This document shows, in pieces, positions 36,850-50,300 of a stretch of DNA of 64,000 bases. Position numbers and translations under genes: made by a program. Under the pieces are notes generated by a model. It ran no database searches, had not been told where the DNA came from, and saw only the letters and a list, made by a program, of their open reading frames with translations. The DNA lies in assembly GCA_946807835.1 (NCBI GenBank), contig OX327706.1, forward strand, positions 20,945,001 through 21,009,000, in the 5' to 3' direction. The DNA comes from Ailanthus altissimus (Eukaryota; Streptophyta; Magnoliopsida; Sapindales; Simaroubaceae). Position 1 is the stretch's first letter; every line of letters starts with the position of its first letter.

Positions 36850-39075
36850 GACATTATTATTCAAGGTTGCTGCCAGCCACGTCTAGCACAAAACTGTACC
36901 CGCATCCGAAACCCTTGTTCACATAATCCATTTTAACCACATCTATCATTGATGTCAAACCCTTACCAGCCCCAAGTTCCCGTATTTCCTGCAACTCTTC
37001 CATGCTACCGACAAGACTTCGGGTTATCGTTTTCTTCCCTGTATTGTATGGCAACTGAAGATTTCATTTATTTAACAGAATTATGTGTGTACCAAAACGT
37101 ACTGGAACCAAAAACCACCAATGGTAATGGCATACCTAGAATTAAGTCCGCTGAATCAAACCGAAGAGGTTTCGGAGCAACGTCAACTAAAATTAACTTC
37201 CCATCAACCTTGAGAAGTGAAAGGTAATGTTGCAAAGGGTGAAAAGCAGGAATAGTGTCTAGCATATAGTCAAGGCTGTTTGCTGCTTTCTCCATCTCTG
37301 CTGCATTGGAACTCACTAGAAAAGCATCAGCGCCCGTGTGTTACAACTCCTCTTCCTTCTTATCAGAAGAGCTGATGACAGTCCCTTGGCGTACCTTTGC
37401 CTTAGCTATTAAAACAGCAACATATCCAACTTATAATCTTGTCTGAGTTTCTGAACTGCTCTCAAGGGGCTATAAGCAGTCACCCCAGCACATAGTTATG
37501 GCGCTGCCTGCTCGGCTGCCAGCTCTTCTGGTATCTTTACCACAAACCTGCATGACGTTGAGTAGTTGGGAACTACTGAGAAATTAAAGTCTAGTGATTA
37601 GTTTGTTTTTGGGTAGGTTTTTGTACTGAACAACCACTGCAGTAGAAGAGCATCCTTGTGTGTTGTGCCATCTTCGTCGATGCTATTGTCAAGTACTAAT
37701 TCAGTCATTGCAGTAATTCTCCATGTTGGATTCACAATACAAGCAATCCCCACAAGATCCTGTTTTTATATATTAAGTATACTTAAACATATATTACTAA
37801 ATATATGAAATATAAATTTTTTGACAAAATAAATGTAAATAAATTAAGAGATGAAAGTAAGACAAATTGAGCTTGAGTATTAAGAGAAATGTTAGAAAAC
37901 ATTGTCTTAAAGTTAAATAATTTTCCTATCGTACAAATAGTGTGAATTTATATGATTTCAAAATTCAATTTTATGCTCGTAGACACTCTCTTTAAATAAT
38001 AAGATCACCGAAAGATTATATCAAGTCCTCTTTATTATAATTGCTCAAAACTCAACATGTAAAATATATAATTTAAAAACATATGAATGGTTCACTCCTC
38101 ATTTTTTTCTCTTTTCTCTTCTTTTCCACTCATACACACTCTTCTCCATTCTTACTCTTTCTAAGGAAGGATTAATACCTTTTATATAGTGGTAAATAAG
38201 ATTTAAGGTATTAATATTAATTTTAATTTACATTATTATAAATTTAAATATTTTGTAACTATATTATTAATATATAATTTATGTTTAAAATTTGTAACTC
38301 TTAAATTTATTAATATGATTTGAATTTAAAATATAACTTAAAGAGTTTTATTATTTGTATTAAGTTTTTTAACTCTTCAACTAATTTAATATCTATAAAA
38401 CTCCCAAATAATAATAATATATAAATATTGTAACTCTCACACATTTAACCTAGTTTAATAACTAATTTAAAACATTTTAACTATTATGTAATAATAATAA
38501 TTACTAATAACTTATAAAATAAAAGCTATTTTTAAATTATATAATTTATAAAATATTTAAAAGGGTTTAAAACTTTTTCTCCACATCCTACCAAGCACCT
38601 GATTCCCACAATGTCTTCAAGGTTGAATTATTCACTTTTGAACCTAATTGATCCAGAATTTCTCCCACCACTTCATGACTTTACATTAATAAGAATTCAA
38701 TCAGAATAGTGATAACATATTTTTAGTAGTTCTAGAAATCGACAGAATGTTAAAATGGGATGAAGATGAAGTTGCTAACACTGGAACCAAAGGTTAAGTT
38801 GGTGGGTGAACCTCACTGCTTATCTGATGAAGATGAGTGTGATCCATTCCACAGTACAAAACTTTGAACAACACATCTTCAGGGCCAATTTTCCTATTTA
38901 TGATGACACTAAGACATTAGCCTGCAAATGGTATTATTGTGATTGTGAGAGAATTAAGATAGAGTAAGAAAGTGAAACCTGAGAGCGAATGAAAAAGGTG
39001 ACAGATGTCCTGAAGGATCTCTAGCTGCCCAACCGATGACCCTTTTCCCCTCACATTTCCTTTGCTTCCATTTAT
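36850..39075 (-). pseudogene. Cinnamyl-alcohol-dehydrogenase (CAD) pseudogene
   Basis: Minus-strand pieces in family order: IGWAARDPSGHLSPFSFALR (about 39040-38975, ending at a GT donor), GPEDVLFKVLYCGMDHTHLH (about 38893-38830), HEVVGEILDQLGSKV (about 38685-38640), GDLVGIACIVNPTWR (about 37765-37715), VTAYSPLRAVQKLR (about 37485-37440), NSLDYMLDTIPAFHPLQHYL (37275-37215) with LLKVDGKLILVDV, and GLTSMIDVVKMDYVNKGF then FVLDVAGSNL (36965-36860). CADs are zinc-dependent MDR dehydrogenases that reduce cinnamyl aldehydes for lignin or defence. Key residues are lost: the CHTDLH motif reads MDHTHLH, the structural-zinc CRSCxxC segment is gone, and frames are broken by stops and shifts. It cannot make a working enzyme. 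Confidence 0.87.
37770..38570. other. Very AT-rich segment within the CAD pseudogene
   Basis: Non-coding DNA separating the GHEIVG and GDxVGxGC parts, where functional CADs are contiguous or have a short intron. It is an expanded intron or an inserted AT-rich element; no terminal repeats were recognised. Confidence 0.5.
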
Positions 39076-39617
39076 GGAAACTTGGGAATAGGTAAAAATA
39101 TTGAGGAAAAAGAAGAGAAAGATGAAGATGTGCTATGTCTGACTGAGATATTATATCCATATATTTGAGAGTATCTTGACCATTACTCAAGCTGCCCAAA
39201 TATTCAAACCCCAGATATTCATATTTTATATATTACAAAGAGATGCAAAACATTGCAAAGCATGGAAATTCTCAATAATAATGCATTCCAAGGTCATGGC
39301 GGCTGCTATCAAGGAAATATAAACGAAAGGTTGTTTCTCAGAAACACCAAGGTAAATAATCTAAAGCGAAAATCTGAATCTTTCATGTATTTTTTTCCTT
39401 TTTTAATTTTTTTCAACAGAATGCACAAGACAAGACTCGAATAGCAAAAAGGATCTTCTCTTGGGTCCTTACAGTAATAAAAAAACGTCATAGCTTGTAT
39501 ATCAAGTTGAAGGTGGGGGGGATGAATGCCCCTCACGGGTGATTGCCCTTCCAGAAGACTGAAGAGTCAATTTTGTGCAATCGAGTAAGAGAAATTCAAA
39601 TGTTTCATTCTCATGTC

Positions 39618-40560
39618 CAGGGGTGGGCAACTTTCAGTCGAACCCACTAAACCGAACCTGAATCTGCCTACCCAAATGATCAAAATGCTGAATTTGATTT
39701 AAATAAATAATTAACAGATCAAAAACGCTGCTGCCTGCTGCCATGTCGCCCAGCGCTGCCGCCCGGTGTTTGCCTGATTCAGCACCCATCCTTTGTGCTG
39801 CTGCCACCACCGGATTCATCCCCAATCCCATGACCTAAATTGCCTGCTGTGCTGGAGGGCTGGAATTTAGATACTGATTTCACAAATTATTTATTGTTAA
39901 TTAATGCAAAAATTTTGTGACGATAAAGTTGTAATTGTTTTTGTTAATTATTTTGAAATTTGAAAATGTTAATAAATCAATTTGATACATAATTAATATT
40001 TATTCATTTAAATTATTTAATAGATGATTTGAATTATATTAAAACTTCTTGTACAGTTAAAGTGAAGCAGTGAACCGAATTGTTCATTTCATTTTTGCAC
40101 TTATGTTTATTTTGAGCACATAAACCTTAAGTTAGGTTAGTGCTTGTGTTGTGCTAAGACAAGTTAGGGTAATTTTATGGGTTACATAATTAATATTTTA
40201 TATAATTAATGAATATAATATGCTTTGCGTTCGCGATCAATTGAGTGCAAGTAAAATTAGAGATAATAATTAAAAAATTTTGGATGGGTTTTCTTATCTC
40301 ATTCAAAATTTTAAATAATAATAATATAATACAAAATGTTAAATTACTATTAAATATTAATTGTTATAACTTTTTATTTTTAGTTGATGTAATTTTAAGT
40401 TCAAAATATTGAAATAAGACTAAAATAAATAACATTAATTTTTTTATAAAAAAAACCATTTGAGAAACTCAACCTAAATCCGCAACTTTCAAGTCCATAA
40501 ATTGCGGGCTCATGACCAAATTTATAAATTGAAATTAAACCGAATAATCTGTGCATCTAA
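39618..40560. mobile_element. Possible non-autonomous hAT-type element
   Basis: It starts GGGGTGGGCAAC followed by CGAACCCACTAAACCGAACC, the same terminal style as the element in HMA1 intron 7, then becomes AT-rich. The right end is uncertain; AAACCGAATAATCTGTGCATC near 40540-40560 is only a weak inverted match. The open frame at 39634-39831 is part of it. Confidence 0.35.
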
Positions 40561-41360
40561 TCAATAAAATTTTCATATTTATTTTTTTAATTTGAATGTA
40601 ACAATCATGCCTCAGTCTTTCTCTAACAGAAAAAATCATCCTGCCCTAATGAGAAGTTGATGGTTCTCTAAATTAAAAGTATGAAAGAGATATGTGCAAA
40701 AAATTTATTACATTTTTTTTTAACTTAAAAGAGGAGAATTTAAGCTTAAAACCTTCGTTTTAATTGAGAAAAATGTTTATAGTGAGTGGTCATTATCACA
40801 AATATTTTTGCATTATCTTATTTACCTATAGATGTTATGACACCTTCGTTTTATACTATAAAGTGTTTGATCGAAAAATTATAAAGAATTTTTTAATTTT
40901 AAAAAAAATCTAAAATATCTTTTAAAAATACAAAATTACACTTTTCAAATGTTAAAAAGTGATATGATATGACAATAATTGATTGATATTGTATAATTAT
41001 TACATTAATACAAATTTAAAAGTCAACAATTACTTAATACGTAATAGTCAATAATTGGTAACACATCTGTTTATGAAATATGTATTTTAATTGTAATGTT
41101 ATGTTTTTATAATTGAGATATAAAATTTATATTTTTGACTAATGTGTACTTAATATATTCATTATTAATTAGTATTATATAACTATCTTATTAATAAAAA
41201 ATAAAAAGTTAACAATTATCTAACAACTAATAGTTATTAATTGGTGACACATAAAATAAGATATAAACTTTATATCATAAATATTACGTGTAGCACTACT
41301 CATATTCTCAATTAAACTGCAAAGACCTTTAATAAACAATTTGCTTTTCATACTTGTATA
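40561..41360. other. AT-rich intergenic sequence
   Basis: Contains repeated motifs such as AATTGGTGACACAT / AATTGGTAACACAT (about 41055 and 41233) but no gene or defined element. Confidence 0.5.
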
Positions 41361-42665
41361 ATAATCTAGACTCAATAGATTAATGGCTAATACATAATCA
41401 TTTTTGTAGAAATTAGTGATTAAAAATTATAGTTGAGTGTTGTTTTTGAATCAAGACTAATAAGAAAATGACATGTAATTGAGAAAGCGCTAGACTAAAG
41501 AGAAAATGATGAAAACCAAAACTTAAAAGCTCAGAGGAGTTTAGGTTATGATAGGGACCAAGTTAGTGCCATCATGATGTCGAGCAAGCAAGGTCGCAGC
41601 ATAACACATGGCAGTGGCTAGGAGCCATGGCCAACCAAGGCCAAGTCGTAACACCAGGGACATCGTGATGAGGCCACGGCCTCAGCATGATGGGCCACAC
41701 CACTAAAGGCTAAGCTTTCAACCCATTTCTATTTTTAAGTTGTATTAAAGTTTCTGTTTGTAGACTTTTAATCTAAGTCAGTTTAAAAATTTTATAGAGC
41801 AAAGACCTATATATGAATCCTAGTTTCGCCATTAGGTTGTAAGGCGTGTACAAAAGTGTGAAATAGAGAGTTTTGAGAATGAGTGAGAGCTTTGAGTACA
41901 AAAGGTGTTGTATAAATTCATTGGAAGTTCGTTCTATTATATATTCCTTGCGTAACTCTTAAGTGATTCGTGATGATCACTGAATAATAAAAGAGCTTTT
42001 TGCATAGCTCTTATGTAATAATTTAGACCCAATAGATGAATAACTAATACACACTCATTTTTATAAAAACCAATGATTAAAAATCATACCTGAGTATTAC
42101 TTTTGAGTCGAGACTAATAAGTAAATGACACTTAGTTGAGAAAGTGTCGAACAGACGAAAAAATGACGAAGATTAAAAGTTGAAAGCATAGAGGAGTTTA
42201 GGTTGCAGTATGGACCAAGTCAATGCTTGGAAGCCACAACTTCGAGCAAGCAAAGTCATAGCACAACACATAGTAATGGTTGGGATCCACGGCCCAGCCA
42301 AGGCCAGGCCACAATGCCAAGGACATCATGATGAGTTCGTAGCCTCAGCATGGTAAGGCCACGCTGCCAAAGGTTAGACTTTCAACTCATTTCTATTTTT
42401 AAGATGTATTAGAGTTTTTTTATATGTAAACTTCTAATCCAAGTCAGTTTAGGATTTTTAAACAACAAAGACCTATATATAAGTTTTAGTTTCGCCGTTA
42501 GGTTGTAAGGCGTGTACAAGAGTGCGAAATGAGAGCTTTAAGAGTGAGAGAGCGCTCTGAGTATAAGAGTATTGTATAAATCCACTGAAAACTCGTTCTA
42601 TTGCATATTCCTTGCATAACTCTTAAGTGATTTATTTTAATCACTTAAGAGTAATAAAAAAAAGT
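41361..42665 (+). repeat. Tandem pair of LTR-like repeats, period 657 bp
   Basis: Copy 1 starts near 41361 and copy 2 near 42018; they align throughout, with scattered substitutions (roughly 80-85% by eye). Shared blocks include GAGGAGTTTAGGTT, GACCTATATAT, the GGTTGTAAGGCGTGTACAA block, and TTCCTTGC-TAACTCTTAAGTGATT. A TATA-like CCTATATAT followed by a GTAAGGCGTGTAC leader and an A-rich end resembles an LTR promoter and poly(A) zone. Two LTRs head to tail with no internal domain would arise by unequal recombination. Confidence 0.65.
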
Positions 42666-44355
42666 TAAGATCTTTAATTTATCGTTGACGTAAGTAATTT
42701 ATTGAATCATGTAAATTTTTGTTCCTTGTGTGTTTCATTATATTTTCTATTTATTTTAAGTGATCTTTACAATTCTTTAATACTTGTGAGTATATTCTCC
42801 TACAAACTCAACACTTTTATTGACAATTTTTCATAATTTCGTAATTACTTTTATTAAATTTGTGTAAATCTTAAATATGATTCAGCACGAACCGTATTGT
42901 CAAGATGATAAACATGTTTACAGGAAATTTTTAATAGAACTAACACTTGAGCTGTCGGCAGCAAAATAGAAGAACCCCGTATTTGGTGAAAAAGCATTTT
43001 ATTTTTAAAAAATGAAAAATTACCTAGCAGCAGAATTTTGATCTGTTTTGAATTAAACAAAGAGCAAAGGTGTTCCAGTTAGAATTTCTCGTGAAAAAAT
43101 GGAGGATAATCAATTACAATTACTTATTTGTTGTATCAAAGAATTAATAAGCTCAGCTGTTTTAAAGATTAACCCATATAATTAGAATGATACAAAGAAG
43201 AATAGAAAGAACACTATGGTACTTTATGAACACTATTTAACTGCAATTCAGTGCATCGACGATGATACCGAACAGAAACAAAAAAACAAAATCAGATACT
43301 GCTGTGCCAATGCAACAATTGCGCTGCCATTTGCGCAGTGCTTATGTTGCGAGATTGCATCGCAGTTTTGCGCAGTGTTCCATGCGATTTGCTTCATGAA
43401 CTCGTGCGATTTCCGGGACGAATTCCAAAGACAAATTAATATTTCTGTGTTGATTTTTCTTTAATTTTTTAAAGCACAATCGCTCTATTTTTGATCATTT
43501 TTTATAAATATAAAATTTTGTTTTTATGACTTAAAGATAACTCTAATATATTGTTTTTGACAAAAAATTTCATCGATTTTTCATGAATAAGTGATTAGTT
43601 AGTGTGTCTGTTGATGAAAGAAAAAAATTAGAAAATTCAATTCAACATGGCATTTTGATCTATTTTAGGGATATTTAGTTACAAAAGTAGAGAGGGTGAG
43701 ATTGTAGCTAAATTAAAAAAAAAAAAGCTCAATTTTTTAGGCTATTTCGCAAAATTTTCTCTTATTTTAATTATATGATTGTTTTAAGAAGATTTTTTTT
43801 ATAAATTAATTAAGGTTTATTACAGTACAAGTGTAATTTAAAAAAAGAAAATACATTAAATGTAATTTTAATAACCATTTAAGATAATATATAATTTAAG
43901 TACCAAATTTTGATCCTCCCATAGGCATTATTAGTCAAATTATTGACATGGGAATGTTTGTTACGACATTATAAAATGACATTTCTTTTAAAAAAATTGT
44001 AATTATGAACAAATTATTTAGCTATCTTTCTGTAAAATTTGTGTGCATTGGGCTACGGGCTCCAATTGTCCATACAGCCAATCAACAAAACAGTGGAAAA
44101 CTAGGCCCCCAGATGAGCTCATAATGTGGATTCCGCAACGACATCCAAAACTTGAGCTCAATAGTCAATACAAAACAAAAGCAAAAGCAAAAGCAACAAA
44201 CAAATAATATTCAGCGACAAAATAAGGCCACCCTGACCTTCAACTTCAGGCTTCAACTAACTCGCTCTTGTTCGCTTCGCTTCAGCCTTGAAAAATGCCC
44301 TGAAAAGAATTTCTTCACCACTTCAATAAATCATCAATAACCTAAACCTTCTTCA
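42666..44355. other. Region upstream of HMA1
   Basis: No second gene is supported. The open frame at 43216-43464 is Cys-rich but shows no signal peptide or family motif. The last 300 bases before 44356 are CA- and CAAAAG-rich and likely include the HMA1 leader. Confidence 0.5.
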
Positions 44356-47300
44356 ATGCTCAAGCTCAACTCTATGGAAGCAACGCTTCTTCATCCGACG
44401 ATTCGCGTCACGAGTTTCCACTCTCCTGCTCACTCCGTACGACTCAAACGAGTCAACTCACTCAAACCGGTTTTCTACTTCAACCAACCCGTACTTCGCT
44501 TCAATTTGAAAACTATTTCTCCTCACCTAAAATATCGAACTCTTAATTGCCTGTCTCAGCATCACAATCACGAACATAACCACCGTCATCACCATCACGA
44601 TCATCATCATAATCATCACCATCACCACCACCATGATGATGATTGTGCGGAGCTGAGTGAGCCCCAAAAAGCGTTAATTAGGTTTTCTAAAGCGACTAGA
44701 TGGTTAGAGTTGGCGAATTTCTTGAGAGAGCACTTGCAATTGTGTTGCTGTGCCACGTTGCTGTTTCTTGCTGCCGCTGCTTGTCCTTATTTGTTACCGA
44801 AACCGGTGGTTAAGCCTCTTCAGAATGCGTTTATCGCCGTCGCTTTCCCCCTCGTTGGGGTAAAGATTAGATTTTATTCTTGTTTTTGGCACTTGAACTT
44901 CAAATTTTTTAACTTCTTATTGCTTAGTTTATAATTTAGCGTCTCATAAATTAAATATAAATTAAAACTGTCTTCATTGTTGATTTAAAATAGGACTAGG
45001 GTTAGCTAACTTTGATTATAGTAGCATGTCTTTATTGTTCACTGCTGAAATTGATCTGCGAGCAAATGTGAGTACAAGTTTATCAGATGAACTTCATCAT
45101 GTATAATAATGACTGATTTAGGCTACAAGCTTTTACATTTATTTGTGGTTAGTTGATCATGCCTGGCCATGCTTAGTTTAACGGTTAATGTTATTCTTAG
45201 GTGGCATTGGGAGTTCTTTTGTGGAATGCCCATCCGGGGTAAAAGCACTCTCTACATAAACACCTACAATTGTTTTCTGTAAAGAGGACATATTAAGTGC
45301 TTTAGAAAGCCTAGCGTTTTGCTTATTCTTATTAAGAAAATGCTTCCTAGCTTAGCACATTCGAAGTGCTTCTCTGAAAAGCAAACAAGCATTTGGTTAT
45401 TCCAAAAAGCACCTTTATCTATTTCGATTAAACACAGAAAAATAGACATGAAATTGCTTTTGGTGATACCTAGGTGCACCCAGCACACTCTATTATGGTT
45501 AGAAAGATTGCAACTGTGAGTTAAATTTTGTTGTTATGATTTATAAGTGAACATTAGAGTAAATATAGTTGAGTAGTGAACTAAGACTTTGTTTGTATTC
45601 GCTATAATTGCTTTGCTTTCTTGTGTCTCCTTTGGTATCTGTGCTCTCTTAAACTGGAATTGTATCGCTATAAGGCTGACTACACAGTTATTTTGATCCT
45701 TTTGTCACCGGTAGGACTGTATTTTTTGTTGGTTTTCAGTATAGGCTCGTTATATTCTGTTAAATGTTGATGATTGCTTCTTATTCTACATTGGGGCTTT
45801 TTTGGAATGCCATTGTGTTTTAACCATGTCCCGATTTCTTCATACATGGATTACAGTATAAGGTTGAGCATTTTCATTATTTCATATAATTTTTCTGATG
45901 CTTGTCAGGTCTCAGCATCCCTTGATGCTCTAACAGATATTGCTGGTGGAAAAGTAAACATTCATGTTCTGATGGCTCTTGCAGCCTTTGCATCAATATT
46001 TATGGGAAACTCCTTGGAAGGAGGGTTACTTCTTGCAATGTTCAATCTGGCTCACATTGGTATGCATTTCAAGTTAGAGGATTGTCAAACATTTCATTTT
46101 GGGGCTAAGTTTCATGCTCTAATATATCCCAATTATACAGCTGAAGAGTTTTTCACTAGCCGCTCAATGGTGGATGTAAAAGAGTTGAAGGAAAATTATC
46201 CAGATTCTGCCCTTGTGCTAGATGTTAAGAATGGTAATCTACCAGATATATCTGATTTGGCGTATAGAAGTGTTCCCGTACACGATGTGGAAGTTGGCTC
46301 ATATATTTTGGTCGGAGCTGGTGAGGTCTGTGATAACAGAAGTGTTACTTCTTTCTCCCATAAGAGTGCATTTAAAGTATCACTTTGTGTTTGTTTTGTA
46401 TGGTTAGTTACTATAGTGCCATTATCAATGAATGTCCAGTTGAAAGACGCAAAATATCATTGTTGTTTGCATCTTATATGGTGTTTTTGTGAGGGAATTT
46501 CTTAACCTTATGTGAAATAAAAACCAGTTAGCTAGCTATGAAAAATCACGGCTTAGCCATTTATCAAGTCATGTTTTTTTAGATTGTATTACTAGCTAAT
46601 TCATTCATGAGAGATTTAAATGAGATTAAACAGGACAGGTTTATTGGCATGTAAATTTCTGTGAATTAATGATAGAAGCTACTTAATGGCTGTATTAACC
46701 TGCTGTATACCCAATTGTGTCAGGATATAAGTGTATCTAACTTCATAGCATGTCAGTGCCAAGAATAAAAACAGTATAATGAAAATAAGGCAATGGAGTA
46801 TTGTCTTAAGGTATACTGTCTATTTCATGTACTAATAAGTATAAGAACCATGGTCATGTCGCAGTTCTACATGAAAGTCAATGTAATTTGGGTAACCTCC
46901 TCTTCTAGGATATATTCTTGATTTGATTTAGAAATTTTTCCAGGCAACAAATATTTGCACTGCTTTGGCAATTCCTTCTTGGTTTAACTTCCTTTCTCAA
47001 TCCCTTTGCAAAGCAATATTTTTATTATAGTGGCAGTTTTAATTATTAGATATCAACATCAACGATGTAATTCTAATTCAAAGTAGTGTAATAGTGTTGT
47101 AACCTTTTGATTGATACACTAAATATGGAAGTTTTACAATGGGTCTGGAATTTTTGTCTAGGCTGTGCCTGTGGATTGTGAAATTTTTCAAGGTAGTGCA
47201 ACAATTACAATTGAACACTTGACTGGGGAAATGAAACCATTAGAAGCTAAGGTTGGAGATAGGATTCCTGGTGGTGCAAGGAATTTGGATGGTAGAATAA

Positions 47301-50300
47301 TTATCAAGGTATGTTCATTTATTTCTTGGATTTAAACTTCATTGAGTAGTGGATATTTGGAAAGAAACTGAATTGCTTTGTTTTTTGGTAACCTCTTTTG
47401 AAATCCTTAAGTGCAATAAAAAGTCCAAAACCAAAAGCTTTTAAAGTTTTTCTCCTTTCTTTTTTCCTGTCAGCTTATGTAGGCCTCTTTTGAAATCCTT
47501 TAGTGCAATAAATGGTCCAAAGCCAAAAGCTTTTAAAGTTTTTCTCCTTTCTTTAGTTGGGTCAGCTTATATAGTCTCTAATGATACAACTTCGTAAAGT
47601 TTTTGTTAGAGAATATGAAGAAATTATATTTCACTCTTGCACTAGAATTTACATTAGAGTGGCCTCTATATTGGCTTTAGACCCCTAACTTATATGAAGA
47701 CCTATAAGTATTATGATCTAAATAGGGGAAAACTAATACAAATAAGACTAAATATAGCATTAAGTTATGAAACTAGTAAAACTATTTTCCACAGTTTTCC
47801 TTTCAAACTTTGTATCAGGCAATAAAGACATGGAAAGAGTCCACACTTAGCAGAATTGTGCAATTGACTGAGGAAGCACAATTGAACAAACCAAAGCTTC
47901 AGAGGTGGTTGGATGAATTTGGTGAGCGTTACAGCAAGGTGGTGGTTGTTTTATCGGTGGCTATTGCTCTCATTGGGCCATTTCTTTTTAAGTGGCCTTT
48001 CATCTGCACATCAGGTAACTTAGAGGAAGAGCTAATGCTTTTAGGCATGTTCTTCAATTATAACATTTACTGTCAGATTAAACAATTTATTAGAGATGTT
48101 GTTAGCTTTTTAAATGCTTTCTCTCTCTGTAAGAAAGGGCTTCTGCTCTAAAATGTGTTGAGTGTTGAACCTGTGTTCTGTCTTTATATAATTTGATGCT
48201 TTAGCATACTCTCTATCTCTCTTTCTCTCAATTTCACCCATTTCTTGGAGACATTTCTATCATATCTGTAAATTTAGTATGTTGAGATAAATCTTATCTT
48301 CATTCTTGTTTGATGCTTGGTTAATCTTGTAGCATGCAGAGGATCGATCTATAGAGCACTGGGGCTCATGGTGGCAGCATCACCATGTGCCTTGGCTGTA
48401 GCTCCATTGGCATATGTTACTGCTATCAGTTCTTGTGCAAGAAAGGTACCAATCAGCCAACTGCCCAAATAAGAACCTATCCACTGGATTCATCCTTTTG
48501 TTTGCATACGAACAAATTTTCTTAAAACATTTTGTTTGATACAAAGTGTACAAACGGTGGTTGCTGTCCACCTTTTTTTGGCCTTTCTTAGCATCTTATC
48601 AGAAGTAGAACTTACAAAAATAAGTAAATAATATCAATTTACAAATTTCTGAACTCAATATATAATTGGTTTATAGGACAACTAAAGCATGTCTATATAC
48701 TTGGGAGAAATTCCAAAGGACATTATTCAATCCTTGTAAAAAAATAAATGGGAACTGAAAGATTTCAAGATTTAGCTAAAACAGAACTTTGTTTGGGATA
48801 ATTTATATGTTATAGTGAGATGAATCACTTCTGCAGCCATGACACTGTCCTTTCTACAGGGAATACTGCTCAAAGGTGGACAAGTACTGGACGCTCTAGC
48901 TTCTTGCCACACCATTGCATTTGATAAAACTGGGACATTGACCACTGGGGGGCTTATGTTCAAAGCAATTGAACCAATTTATGGGCATTGTGGAAGAAAC
49001 AGCAAGACAAATTTTGCCTCCTGTTGCATTCCTAATTGTGAAAAGGAAGCCCTTGCTGTAGCAGCTGCCATGGAAAAGGGTACTACTCACCCAATTGGAA
49101 GGTATTTTGTCAACCAAAAATGTGTTCTTTGTCCTGTGTTTACCTGTGTAATCTGTTTGTCTGATATGGCTTGAGTGGTAACTCTTGCATCGGGCAGAAA
49201 GCTTTTTTCTGTACATCATCTGCCATCCAGTACATGTTAGTGCATGACAGAAGGAAATTTATGTATTTTATCAATCATGTCATTATGCCAGTTCTTTTTT
49301 CTTGTTGACCGAAGAACCTACTCCCTCTCATGTGAAGTAAATAAATAAAAGACAATTTTATTTGAATACTTGAATTTAACCTTATAAATAATTAAACTTG
49401 TTCTCAGGTGGTCCTATTGAACTAGATTACGAAGGATACACTTCTTAATTATTTCATGGTGATTGCTTTGCTTATACACTTATAAAACGGAAGTGCTAAT
49501 GGGATGGTAAAGTTTTGTCATGCATGATGCTAAATTCAAATTATTGTGCTGCAGTTCCTTATCATCTTGCATATTATCGTTTTTCTCTTCATTTCATTCT
49601 CTCAGTGAGAGATGAATACACTCAAATAAGGCTGGGCACGGTTCAGTTCTATCCAGCTTTTTCTGAAACCAAACCGAACCGGCCCGGTTCGGTTTTTTGA
49701 AGAAGAAAAACCGAACTAGTTTTTTAAAGGGGAAAAACCGAACTAGACCGAATTAGTTTTTTTCGGTTCGGTTTTTTGGCTTTTTTTAATTCATTTGTCC
49801 AAATAATTTAGTGGATCATTTTAATTCATTTTTTTATTTTTTCATTACACGTTACATAAGCCACTAAATTTGTTCCTATATATTATGTCTTTAAAAAGTT
49901 AAGTTGACTAAATTATTATATATTACACGTTATATATTATATAATAAATAAAAAATTTGTTACACGTTATATAAGCCACTAAATTTTTTTTATATATTAT
50001 ATAAATCTTTTAAAAATTAAGTTGACTAAATAATTATATATTACACGTTATATTACACATTATATATTATATAATAAAAAAATATTTCATTACACGTTAC
50101 ATAAGCCATTAAATTTGTTCTTATACATGATATAAGTCTTTAAAAAATTAAGTTGACTAAATTGTTATATATTACACATTACATGACACATTATATATTA
50201 TATAATCAAAAAATATTTAATTACACATTACATAAGCCACTAAATTTGTTTTTATATGTTATATAAGTCTTTAAAAAATTAAGTTGACTAAATTATTATA

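Noticed and set aside
43216..43464. Cys-rich 82-codon frame upstream of HMA1
   Set aside because: No signal peptide, no regular Cys spacing of a known peptide family, and a GCGCAGTG-type repeated base pattern explains the composition.
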